Source of the DNA: Methanolacinia sp964465295 | Lineage (GTDB): Archaea > Halobacteriota > Methanomicrobia > Methanomicrobiales > Methanomicrobiaceae | Direction: 5' to 3' | DNA: 13,111 nt | Assembly (NCBI GenBank): GCA_964465295.1 | Contig: CAYXKC010000041.1 | Location: 1-13,111 of the forward strand | Shown here: piece after piece, positions 6,969 through 13,111 of the stretch | How the letters are laid out: every line of letters starts with the position of its first letter | Position numbering within the stretch: position 1 is the first letter of the stretch | Notes under the pieces: generated by a model | Told to the model about the DNA's origin: nothing | Seen by the model: the letters and a program-made list of their open reading frames with translations, nothing else | The model's database searches: none | Position numbers and translations under genes: made by a program

Positions 6969-8165
6969 CTAGTTCTGATCCTGTATGTACTCATGTTTTT
7001 CCCGGAAGAGCCAGTCTTTAAGAAGAAGAGGCGTTATCATTGTGCAGACCAGGCTGGCCATGATAATAGAGATAAAGGCGTCCTGACCGATAATCCCCAT
7101 GGACAGACCAACAAGTGCAATGACCATCGCCATCTCTCCTCGCGGAATCATTCCTGCACCGATTGTCAGGGAATCATGAAGATCCATACCGCAGACCTTT
7201 GAAGGAAGACTGCAGCCTGCAAATTTTGATAGTGCTGCGACAACTGTAATGACTACAATAAAAGGAATAATCGACCAGGTAACTTCATGAATATCAACGA
7301 GTATCCCAAGGGAGATGAAGAAGATCGCTGCAAACGGAATGTAAAGGAACTCAGAACCCTTCTTTATGCTAATGCTGTGCCTGAGAGAGACCTTGTTGAT
7401 GGAAACGCCGGCAATAAAAGAGCCAATCATCGGGGACAGTTCAAAAAAGCCGGCAACGAGTGCATAGATAAATGCAATGCAAAGCCCGAATAAAAAGACA
7501 AATTCTGGAAATATTATCGCAATCCCGGATGAATCGACCTTCTCTATGAGACGATCAACAATATAAAGACCGATAAGTGCCGCGGCGGCGATATAGATCA
7601 AAGGCCTTGCAACCGAAAGTGCAATGTCGACAAATGATGTAGCCCCGGAAACGACATCAAGAGTGATCGATAAGACAATCAGTGCCAGTATATCGTCAAT
7701 TACTGCAGTGCCGATTATCGCATTTGCGACCTGTGTATGTAGCTTTCCCATCTCTTTTAAGACATTTGCCGTAATTGCAATACTCGTGGCAGTCAGTGCC
7801 GCCCCTATAAATAGAGAACCTTCCGGAGAGTAACCCAGAAGATCCGCAGTAAGAAAGCCTGCAAACCAGGGTAAAATTACACCGCAAATGCCGATAATGA
7901 GATACCTGCCCTTAAGAATGTCCCTGAAATGAAAACCGAATCCTATCACAAAAAGAATTATAATGGCACCCATCTGAGCAAGGGCACTCACAATATCCGT
8001 ATAGGTAATCAACCCCAGAACACTCGGACCGACAATGAGCCCGAGTATTATCTCCCCTACAACGGCGGACTGGTGGACCCATGCTGCAAACAGGTAACCA
8101 CCCACCGCTACAAGAAGGAGAAGAGCCAGCTGAAATTCAACGTTCATCACGGGAAGTGGGTCCAT
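6969..8165 (-). CDS. CPA2 family cation/proton antiporter (Na+/H+ exchanger)
   Basis: A 398-residue membrane protein with about twelve helices, matching the Na+/H+ exchanger domain (PF00999) of the CPA2/KefB/NapA branch. Signatures in order are SAVVGEIILGLIVGPSVLG (33-51), TATS (125-128) in the broken helix that crosses the ion site, and VIDDILAL (155-162) with the paired Asp157-Asp158 characteristic of electrogenic exchangers. MIPRGEMAMVIA (339-350) carries Arg342 near the position where NapA has a lysine. There is no C-terminal RCK/TrkA nucleotide-binding domain, so it is a bare transport unit. It probably exports Na+ (or moves K+) in exchange for protons; the ion is not decidable. The ATG at 8165 lacks a ribosome site; a TATA box at 8179-8186 would start transcription near 8157, so Met7 at 8147 may be the real start. 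RRM genes flank it on both sides. Confidence 0.92.
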   Translation of the reverse strand: MDPLPVMNVEFQLALLLLVAVGGYLFAAWVHQSAVVGEIILGLIVGPSVLGLITYTDIVSALAQMGAIIILFVIGFGFHFRDILKGRYLIIGICGVILPWFAGFLTADLLGYSPEGSLFIGAALTATSIAITANVLKEMGKLHTQVANAIIGTAVIDDILALIVLSITLDVVSGATSFVDIALSVARPLIYIAAAALIGLYIVDRLIEKVDSSGIAIIFPEFVFLFGLCIAFIYALVAGFFELSPMIGSFIAGVSINKVSLRHSISIKKGSEFLYIPFAAIFFISLGILVDIHEVTWSIIPFIVVITVVAALSKFAGCSLPSKVCGMDLHDSLTIGAGMIPRGEMAMVIALVGLSMGIIGQDAFISIIMASLVCTMITPLLLKDWLFREKHEYIQDQN

Positions 8166-8175
8166 TGTTTGACAC

Positions 8176-8188
8176 TATAATATAAATT
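8176..8188 (-). promoter_or_regulatory. TATA box of antiporter gene
   Basis: The minus strand reads AATTTATATTATA here, a good archaeal TATA box. The expected start of transcription is about 22-25 bases downstream, near 8155-8158, between the two possible start codons of the antiporter. Confidence 0.5.
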
Positions 8189-8251
8189 GAACTTTTTCCT
8201 ATTATTACACGACATGCCCGGATATTTTTGACTCCATTATGCAGGGTATTT

Positions 8252-8512
8252 TCATCTTCTAAATCTGGAAATATGATGCCTGACAGGCCTTGCATCCTCG
8301 ACTTTCAGGGTCCTGCCATTAACCTCCTTTCCATTCATTGAATCAATCGCTCTCTGGGCGCCTTCAAGTGTTTTGTATCTTATAAATCCAAAACCGTCAC
8401 CTGCCCTGATCTTAACAGACCTGATCTTCCCGAATTCTGAAAAAATCCCGACTATCTCTTCTTCAGTAAGAGAATGATCGAGATTTCCAAGATATATTTT
8501 ATGACTGAACAA
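8252..8512 (-). CDS. Single-RRM RNA-binding protein (copy 2)
   Basis: An 86-residue single-RRM protein. RNP2 is IYLGNL (6-11) and RNP1 is DGFGFIRY (39-46); the first RNP1 position, usually Arg or Lys, is Asp here, while both aromatic positions are kept. The tail is short and basic with His-His and SRFRR. The start codon is TTG at 8512, supported by a strong AGGGAGG at 8520-8526 seven bases upstream; no ATG is available nearby in frame. It is colinear without gaps to the RRM protein at 6537-6800, so the two are paralogues, and it shares the short beta2-beta3 loop. The different RNP1 and tail suggest different RNA preference or affinity. No strong T-tract follows the gene, so it might read through into the antiporter 86 bases away. 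Confidence 0.93.
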   Translation of the reverse strand: MFSHKIYLGNLDHSLTEEEIVGIFSEFGKIRSVKIRAGDGFGFIRYKTLEGAQRAIDSMNGKEVNGRTLKVEDARPVRHHISRFRR

Positions 8513-8568
8513 TGAGAGTCCTCCCTAAATTTTCAGCTTCCGCGATATGAAGATAATACCGGGATTTG

Positions 8569-8592
8569 CAGGGCCACCGGTAAAGTGGCCTG
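8569..8592 (-). other. Hairpin upstream of second RRM gene
   Basis: GGCCAC at 8572-8577 pairs perfectly with GTGGCC at 8585-8590 around a 7-base loop, and two more pairs can form beyond a bulged base. It lies between the stop of the small gene at 8606 and the RRM start at 8512. It could be an intercistronic processing or stability element or a site for RRM self-control. No T-run follows it on either strand, so it is not a plain terminator. Confidence 0.35.
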
Positions 8593-8605
8593 CCATACCC
8601 GTATA

Positions 8606-8821
8606 TTATCCCTCGACGACTTCAAAATAATTCAGCGCTTTTGGAGCGTGTTTTTTTATCTCTTCGTAGAAATAACTGTCAAGTCCGGGATCCGAATCTG
8701 CTATAGACTGCTTAAGAGTTCGCACCAGCCAGTCGCTGAGTCTGCCTTCCTTATCAAGGGAGTTCATAACAACTACGACGGCCTCATCCACTTCAATTTT
8801 GTTCTTCCATTTGTATCCCAT
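8606..8821 (-). CDS. Small uncharacterised acidic protein
   Basis: A 71-residue protein I do not recognise. It has no membrane segment or signal peptide, one hydrophobic strand-like stretch (AVVVVMNSL, residues 14-22), then a charged amphipathic part with two likely helices (SDWLVRTLKQSI and YFYEEIKKHA). There is no zinc motif or obvious DNA-binding helix pair. It is called as a gene because the ATG at 8821 has GGGAG about nine bases upstream, a TATA-like box lies at the right distance (8861-8871), and its charge composition is protein-like. A longer reading frame on the opposite strand has none of these. It stands alone between the AI-2E gene, which ends in a T9 tract, and the second RRM gene. 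Function unknown. Confidence 0.7.
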   Translation of the reverse strand: MGYKWKNKIEVDEAVVVVMNSLDKEGRLSDWLVRTLKQSIADSDPGLDSYFYEEIKKHAPKALNYFEVVEG

Positions 8822-8860
8822 TTTTCACATCTCCCTGGAGATGAGTTAGTGTTTCTCTCA

Positions 8861-8871
8861 AGATATTTAGA
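8861..8871 (-). promoter_or_regulatory. TATA-like box of small gene 8606-8821
   Basis: The minus strand reads TCTAAATATCT, placed so that transcription would start near 8839, giving a leader of about 18 bases that includes the GGGAG ribosome site. Confidence 0.4.
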
Positions 8872-8879
8872 TTTTTTGC

Positions 8880-8888
8880 AAAAAAAAA
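8880..8888 (-). terminator. T9 terminator after AI-2E gene
   Basis: Nine consecutive T on the minus strand begin six bases after the AI-2E stop codon. This is the clearest archaeal-type terminator in the window and marks the end of that transcript. Confidence 0.75.
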
Positions 8889-8894
8889 GAGGTT

Positions 8895-9971
8895 TTAGTC
8901 TTCCCCGCCCGGGCCCGGATCGTCAAATCCAAGCAGATCCGTAATCCACCGGGTGTCTTCATTGCCCTGGATTAGTGCAACTATTATCACCGTAAAAGGT
9001 ACGGAGAGGAAGAGTCCTATCGGCCCGAGAACCCAGGACCAGAGGATCAGGGTGACTATGACTATTAAAGGCGGAATCCGGAAACTGTCTGCAGCGAATT
9101 TCGAGAATACGAAATTCTCGACGACCGCATTAATAATACAAATCCCTACAATCACCATGGCGGCACCCCAGAGCCCGAGCTGGAGCCAGGCGAGGAAAAT
9201 TGCCGGAACTGCCACGATTATCAGACCGACATAAGGGACATAGCTCAGTATTATCGCCATAAGACCCCAGAAGATCGCCATATCTATCCCGAGTGCATAT
9301 AGAAGGCCGCCGAATGAAACTCCGAGAACCACATTCGTCTTGGTCTTGACTACAAGCCATTTGATAATGTTGGAGATAATTGTCTGGACATTTTCAACTT
9401 TTCCGGAATCATCTCCATATACACGTATCAGCCGGGCAGGCATCTTCGGCACCTCGAGGAGTGCGAAGCATGTTATCACGAGGATAAAGAAAAGATTCAT
9501 TGCAAGCATCGAGCCCCCTGTAACAACGCCTAAAAGGACCTTCGATATCTCATTCCAGTCAGGTTTCAGGAACGACCCGATCATTTCCCCTGTAATGCCG
9601 AAACCGCCCAGCAGATCCAAAAGCTGTGATAGCCTTTCGGTAAGAAGAGATTCGTATTCCGGCAGCCGGGATGTGAACATAAATGCAGACTCGTATACAA
9701 GGAAGACAAAACCGACGATGCAGACGATATATAGCAGAATAATCAGGGTTACGGAAAATGCATCGGAGAGCCCCGCCCGGTTAAGCCTCTTCATTACCGG
9801 AATACCCAGGAGAGTAAGGATCAGGGATATAAGCATTATATTTATGAAATATGCCGCCGTCTTCATCCCGATTAATATTATGAATATCAATGCGATCGAG
9901 ATCAGAGGATAAAGCATATTTTTGAAATTTTCAGGACTTCTTATAGAAGAACTTCGTATAGAATCTTTCAT
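8895..9971 (-). CDS. AI-2E family transporter (PF01594)
   Basis: A 358-residue membrane protein of the AI-2E/PerM superfamily (PF01594). Paired hydrophobic segments lie near the N-terminus (20-58 and 72-95). A long soluble amphipathic stretch follows (about 100-145), then a helix (155-172), a second soluble part, and a tight block of C-terminal helices (211-335). Family-like motifs are YVPYVG (244-249), the VENFVFSK segment (284-291) and WSWVLGPIGLFLSVPFT (311-327). The C-terminus is acidic and glycine-rich. Members have been linked to AI-2 export (TqsA) and, in halophilic bacteria, to Na+/H+ antiport. Neither substrate can be assigned to this archaeal protein. The ATG at 9971 has no strong ribosome site. 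A TATA box at 10008-10017 predicts a short leader, and the T9 tract after the stop indicates a single-gene transcript. Confidence 0.92.
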   Translation of the reverse strand: MKDSIRSSSIRSPENFKNMLYPLISIALIFIILIGMKTAAYFINIMLISLILTLLGIPVMKRLNRAGLSDAFSVTLIILLYIVCIVGFVFLVYESAFMFTSRLPEYESLLTERLSQLLDLLGGFGITGEMIGSFLKPDWNEISKVLLGVVTGGSMLAMNLFFILVITCFALLEVPKMPARLIRVYGDDSGKVENVQTIISNIIKWLVVKTKTNVVLGVSFGGLLYALGIDMAIFWGLMAIILSYVPYVGLIIVAVPAIFLAWLQLGLWGAAMVIVGICIINAVVENFVFSKFAADSFRIPPLIVIVTLILWSWVLGPIGLFLSVPFTVIIVALIQGNEDTRWITDLLGFDDPGPGGED

Positions 9972-10007
9972 ATTACCAGCCAGTCAGTTAACATTCTATC
10001 CGCCCCG

Positions 10008-10017
10008 TAAAAATAAA
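10008..10017 (-). promoter_or_regulatory. TATA box of AI-2E gene
   Basis: The minus strand reads TTTATTTTTA, which would start transcription around 9983-9986, about 12-15 bases before the ATG at 9971. Confidence 0.45.
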
Positions 10018-10088
10018 TTCTGTTTCCCCTCCGGCATGAAAGAGATGTCCGGTAAAAAAACAGGCGGTTCGCATGAGTCCTGACAAAT

Positions 10089-10100
10089 ACCAGATCTGGT
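10089..10100. promoter_or_regulatory. 12-bp perfect palindrome, possible operator
   Basis: ACCAGATCTGGT is a perfect palindrome in the divergent region between the AI-2E and kinase genes. It ends 28 bases before the kinase TATA box, a position where archaeal activators commonly bind, and could equally be chance. Only one copy is seen. Confidence 0.3.
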
Positions 10101-10128
10101 GCATTGCTAACGACCAATATGATTACAA

Positions 10129-10136
10129 TTATATAA
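10129..10136 (+). promoter_or_regulatory. TATA box of sensor kinase gene
   Basis: TTATATAA lies so that transcription would start near 10158-10162, just at the GGGAG ribosome site of the kinase gene. Spacing fits an archaeal promoter with a very short leader. Confidence 0.5.
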
Positions 10137-10173
10137 CGATGCTTCAAAGTACTATAACAGGGAGTTTTATTCT

Positions 10174-11949
10174 ATGGGAAGATGGTGTTTTGCAATATGC
10201 CTGCTTATGCTTTTACTCACCACAATACCATCACCGTGTTCCTGCCAGGAAGATGAGAGAGCGGAACAGGTCCTTTACATAAATTCATATGACTATGGGT
10301 ATTCATGGAGCAGGCTGATTGCCGACGGGGTTCATGACGGAATATCCGCCCCGGGCAGTGAATCCGTAAAACCCGTTGCATATGTCCGTACCGAATTCAT
10401 CGATTCAAAGATGATCGCTGATGAAACACATTTCAAAAATATATACAACCTGCTTTCATACAAACTCAAAGACAACACTCCTGCTTTAATCATCGTATCT
10501 GACGACAATGCTCTGAGATTTATCCGCGAGTACAGGGATGATCTCTTCCCCGGAGTGCCTGTAGTCTTCACCGGGATCAACGACTATGATTCGCTGATAA
10601 AAGATCTGCCGGATGATTATACCGGAATCGTCGAGAAACTTCCGATTGAGGAGAACATTATTTTTATACAGGCGCTCCAGCCAGGTGTAAAAACGGTATA
10701 TCTGGTAACTGACGACACATATTCCGGCATTGCGATAAGAGAACAGGCTGAAGGAATTGCTGAAAACTATCAAAACGAAATTGAAATCATATACCCTTCC
10801 GGGGTTCTCAGCCCGGGCGGAATGCTGGCTGAAGTGGATGAGCTTCCGGACAACTCTGCGATCCTGTTTGCAACCTACAATACACCGGGAATATACAGCG
10901 ACAAATTGTATTCCGACCATTACGTAAAGGCTCTGCTTGAGCAGGACCGGATTCCGGTCTATACAATGATGAGCCAGTACAACTATGCCCCGATCACCGG
11001 CGGCTGCCAGGTATCACCTTATGAGCTGGGACGACTTGCGGCAGAGACGGCCCTTGAGGTTGTCAGCGGAACAGATCCCGTCGAAATTCCTGTCGAAATG
11101 AACACCCCTTACTCTGCTGTTCTCAACTACAACCACATAGAAAAATACGGTATTAAAAAGAGTGACATCCCGCCGGGGACGAAATTGTTAAACGAGCCTT
11201 CGACTACAATAACGATACCCGCCAACTATGCCGCAGGGGGAGTGATCCTATTATTCTCCCTTATCTCAATCCTTATTGTATCGCTCGTATACAGCAACCG
11301 GCTGAAGAGAAAAGAGACCGAACTCAAAGTTCTCCTTGACGAAAATACCATGTTGTTAAAGGAGATCAATCACAGGGTCAGGAATAATATGGCGGTAATG
11401 AGCAGCCTGATAGGGATGCAGATACTGAATTCAGAGAAAGATGAGACAAAAGAAAGACTGAGGGAGATTGATCACAGGATAATGTCGATGTCAATTGCCT
11501 ATGACAATATATCCCAGTATAATTATATTTCAAAGATCGATGTCCACAATCTCTTCATCAATCTCGGGGAGAGGCTGATCCAGGACTATCCTCTCTTAGC
11601 GGATATCGATTTCGAAGTTAATGGTGAGAAGTGTCCAATCCTGCCCTGCCAGGCGGTCCCGCTAAGCGTGGCTGTCAATGAGATCATCACCAACTCACTT
11701 AAATTTGCATTTGTAGGGAAAACATCAGGAAAAATCAGGATTGACCATAGTTGTGACGGAGAGCGGCTCAATATAATTATATCAGATGACGGCAGGGGGA
11801 TTGAGAGTTCTGTTATTGATGGTGAACCCGACACACTCGGTTTTTACATTATAAAGGATATCGTCTGTCTGAAACTCAACGGGAACGCGGAGGTCGGAAA
11901 CGATTCAGGCACGGTTTGGACGATCAGCTTCCCTATAGACGACAATTAA
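10174..11949 (+). CDS. Sensor histidine kinase with periplasmic ABC-type binding domain
   Basis: A 591-residue membrane sensor kinase. Residues 1-25 form a signal peptide or N-terminal anchor. Residues 32-340 resemble the ABC substrate-binding domain (PF04392 type), opening with VLYINSYDYGYSWSR, which would lie outside the membrane and sense a small ligand. One membrane helix spans 352-373, followed by a short coiled linker. The transmitter is of the HisKA_2 type: LLKEINHRVRNNM (394-406) with phospho-acceptor His400, then an ATPase domain with the N-box NEIITNSLKFAF (502-513), G1 box SDDGRGI (537-543), LGFYIIKDIV (555-564) and the final DSGTVWTISFP. No receiver or PAS domain is present, and no response regulator lies nearby, so it is an orphan kinase here. 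The ATG at 10174 has GGGAG nine bases upstream. Its stop overlaps the convergent glycosylase stop. The ligand is unknown. Confidence 0.93.
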   Translation: MGRWCFAICLLMLLLTTIPSPCSCQEDERAEQVLYINSYDYGYSWSRLIADGVHDGISAPGSESVKPVAYVRTEFIDSKMIADETHFKNIYNLLSYKLKDNTPALIIVSDDNALRFIREYRDDLFPGVPVVFTGINDYDSLIKDLPDDYTGIVEKLPIEENIIFIQALQPGVKTVYLVTDDTYSGIAIREQAEGIAENYQNEIEIIYPSGVLSPGGMLAEVDELPDNSAILFATYNTPGIYSDKLYSDHYVKALLEQDRIPVYTMMSQYNYAPITGGCQVSPYELGRLAAETALEVVSGTDPVEIPVEMNTPYSAVLNYNHIEKYGIKKSDIPPGTKLLNEPSTTITIPANYAAGGVILLFSLISILIVSLVYSNRLKRKETELKVLLDENTMLLKEINHRVRNNMAVMSSLIGMQILNSEKDETKERLREIDHRIMSMSIAYDNISQYNYISKIDVHNLFINLGERLIQDYPLLADIDFEVNGEKCPILPCQAVPLSVAVNEIITNSLKFAFVGKTSGKIRIDHSCDGERLNIIISDDGRGIESSVIDGEPDTLGFYIIKDIVCLKLNGNAEVGNDSGTVWTISFPIDDN

Positions 11950-12464
11950 TCTTTTTTGGCATATTCAGCAATCTTATCCCATAAAGAGAGCTTTTCCGCG
12001 AATGTATATGCCGCATTGGCTGGACTTGTCGACATCAGGGTCAGCACTTCAACCCCCGGGTAGTCCGGGAGTTCGCCGAAATATTTTTTGAACCATCTCC
12101 CGGCCCCGGTTACACCGTTTAAAGCGATGCATTTCACGGCGGGGTTTTGGTCAAGAAAACCGGGAATGTCGTTTGGCACTACATCTTTTATCTTCGAATC
12201 GCTGCTCCCTTCCCTCGAACAGTCGGAAACTACGTCCCACAATGCAATTCCTCTCCGGAACAGGGCTTCAATTCTCTCTTCGTAGGGGAGATTCCGATCT
12301 ATACCAAACAATGATTCCATAATACCCCAGAAATGGTTTCTTTTGTTCGCGTAGTACTCACCGGTTTCAAGAGATCGAACTGAAGGAAAACTCCCGAGTA
12401 TGAGTATTGTTGGGTCTTTTCCTGCAAGGGGTCTTAAACCGGGGGGTCTTTCCTTTTGCGCCAT
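11946..12464 (-). CDS. DNA-deoxyinosine glycosylase (UDG superfamily, family 6)
   Basis: A 172-residue protein matching the hypoxanthine-DNA glycosylase group (family 6) of the uracil-DNA glycosylase superfamily, known from Methanosarcina. Such enzymes cut deaminated adenine (hypoxanthine) from DNA and start base-excision repair. LILGSFPSVRSL (21-32) is motif 1, followed by GEYYANKRNHFW (35-46), in which the RN-FW segment is typical of the family. STSPANA (145-151) is motif 2, which inserts into the DNA helix. A conserved IALWDVV segment lies at 73-79. Length is normal. The ATG at 12464 lacks a ribosome site, but a TATA box about 30 bases upstream predicts a nearly leaderless message. The gene begins 32 bases after the stop of the membrane-protein gene and may also be co-transcribed with it. 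It is convergent with the kinase gene, sharing TTAA for both stops. Confidence 0.9.
   Translation of the reverse strand: MAQKERPPGLRPLAGKDPTILILGSFPSVRSLETGEYYANKRNHFWGIMESLFGIDRNLPYEERIEALFRRGIALWDVVSDCSREGSSDSKIKDVVPNDIPGFLDQNPAVKCIALNGVTGAGRWFKKYFGELPDYPGVEVLTLMSTSPANAAYTFAEKLSLWDKIAEYAKKD
11952..11957 (+). terminator. T6 terminator after sensor kinase gene
   Basis: Six T begin two bases after the kinase stop codon. On the opposite strand the same bases encode the lysines at the end of the glycosylase, so terminator and coding sequence overlap. Confidence 0.5.
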
Positions 12465-12490
12465 CTGCTTATGATCTTATCTGGTTCCGG

Positions 12491-12497
12491 ATAAATT
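12491..12497 (-). promoter_or_regulatory. TATA-like box of glycosylase gene
   Basis: The minus strand reads ATTTAT, flanked by A/T, at the distance expected for transcription starting within a few bases of the glycosylase ATG (12464). It overlaps the stop codon of the upstream membrane-protein gene. This fits the absence of a Shine-Dalgarno sequence. Confidence 0.4.
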
Positions 12498-13096
12498 CAT
12501 TCTTCTTTTTTTTCTGAAATATCCCCCGGACACCCTACTGTCTTTTTAAAATACCAGAAGACAAGCAGCATTACGATTATCATCTGGATGAAAAAACCGA
12601 ATTCCAGGATGAGTGCCGGAAGAGGATCGTTACTCCCGGCGGTATGAACCCAGCCGGAGGTGAAGGGATCGATTATCCAGCCGACCAGCGGGATTTTTAT
12701 GAAGAAGTAATCCGCCCCGTATGTTTTACCATCCCATACTTCCGGCGAGATGAGCAGTTTGGCGATAAATGGTATCGATATTAACGGGACAAGGGCAGCC
12801 GCAAACGCTTCTCCTTTTTCGGAGAATATGCCCGGGAAGAGATTCATCGCCAGTACTACCGGATATGCGGATGAAAATGCGATTATTGACAAAACTGCGA
12901 GAATGAATCCCCGCGGGGCGGGACCGGCAATCTCCGGGGTCAGAAATTCAAATGCAATAACCAATAACGTGAAGATTATGAATACAGCCGCGAGAAATTT
13001 TTTCCGCATACCCCCGGAGTGGATTCTTTCCGTCGCTGACCATAGAAGCAGGGAAAATATCGACGGCCCCAGGAGAAGAATGATAACTTCAATCAT
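12497..13096 (-). CDS. Integral membrane protein of unknown function
   Basis: A 199-residue membrane protein I do not recognise. Five hydrophobic segments are visible, at about residues 2-20, 33-53, 63-88, 97-116 and 159-183, with a less hydrophobic stretch at 130-148 that could be re-entrant. The loop at 119-158 holds several aromatic and glycine residues. The C-terminal tail is charged (EKKEE) and probably cytoplasmic. No transporter signature, metal site or catalytic motif is evident. The ATG at 13096 has GGAGTG starting 15 bases upstream, right at the edge of the window, so the start is reasonably supported while its promoter is not visible. The glycosylase gene follows after 32 bases on the same strand, so the two may form an operon; no functional link is apparent. 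Confidence 0.8.
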   Translation of the reverse strand: MIEVIILLLGPSIFSLLLWSATERIHSGGMRKKFLAAVFIIFTLLVIAFEFLTPEIAGPAPRGFILAVLSIIAFSSAYPVVLAMNLFPGIFSEKGEAFAAALVPLISIPFIAKLLISPEVWDGKTYGADYFFIKIPLVGWIIDPFTSGWVHTAGSNDPLPALILEFGFFIQMIIVMLLVFWYFKKTVGCPGDISEKKEE

Positions 13097-13111
13097 TATC
13101 TTTTACACTCC

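Noticed and set aside
8585..8944. Plus-strand 119-residue reading frame opposite the small gene
   Set aside because: No ribosome site before its GTG, it runs through the T9/A9 terminator tract and the end of the AI-2E gene, and the opposing minus-strand frame has promoter, ribosome site and protein-like composition.
10073..10282. 69-residue plus-strand frame before the sensor kinase
   Set aside because: It spans the kinase TATA box and overlaps the signal peptide in another frame; composition is not protein-like and the kinase start is well supported.

Overview
The window looks like chromosomal DNA of a methanogenic archaeon, most likely of the order Methanomicrobiales (a Methanoplanus/Methanolacinia-like organism is my best guess; no marker gene here proves it). 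The grounds are archaeal TATA-box promoters instead of -35/-10 promoters, oligo-T terminators without long hairpins, a mix of Shine-Dalgarno-led and apparently leaderless genes with ATG, GTG and TTG starts, a family 6 (hypoxanthine-type) DNA glycosylase known from Methanosarcina, a HisKA_2 sensor kinase with a periplasmic ABC-type binding domain, and small single-RRM proteins.

Layout. Bases 1-370 hold no gene but a GC-rich stretch packed with small hairpins. An AEC-family permease (minus, 371-1294) diverges from a very large soluble HEAT-repeat protein (plus, 1505-5608). Six minus-strand genes follow, running leftward from 9971 to 5605: an AI-2E family membrane protein, a small uncharacterised protein, an RRM protein, a CPA2-type cation/proton antiporter, a second RRM protein and an alpha/beta hydrolase. 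T-tracts after several of these suggest mostly separate transcripts. A sensor histidine kinase (plus, 10174-11949) diverges from the AI-2E gene and converges on a DNA glycosylase (minus, 11946-12464), which is preceded by an integral membrane protein of unknown function (minus, 12497-13096).

The most striking item is inside the HEAT protein. Between two blocks of HEAT repeats lie five regularly spaced copies (period 27-28 residues) of a motif close to LSQEEIDxLI. This resembles the N-terminal CheY-binding peptide of the bacterial flagellar switch protein FliM, although no FliM domain is present. The protein could be a multivalent docking scaffold for receiver domains or other partners; this is inference. 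Its C-terminal third is built from three copies of an exact 113-residue super-repeat.

The two RRM proteins are gap-free paralogues flanking the antiporter, with a short beta2-beta3 loop. The genes do not form an obvious single pathway. Signal sensing (kinase, HEAT scaffold), ion and solute transport (antiporter, AI-2E, AEC) and RNA/DNA maintenance (RRMs, glycosylase) are mixed, which fits a housekeeping/stress-response region. I see no insertion sequence, CRISPR array, tRNA, rRNA or phage gene.
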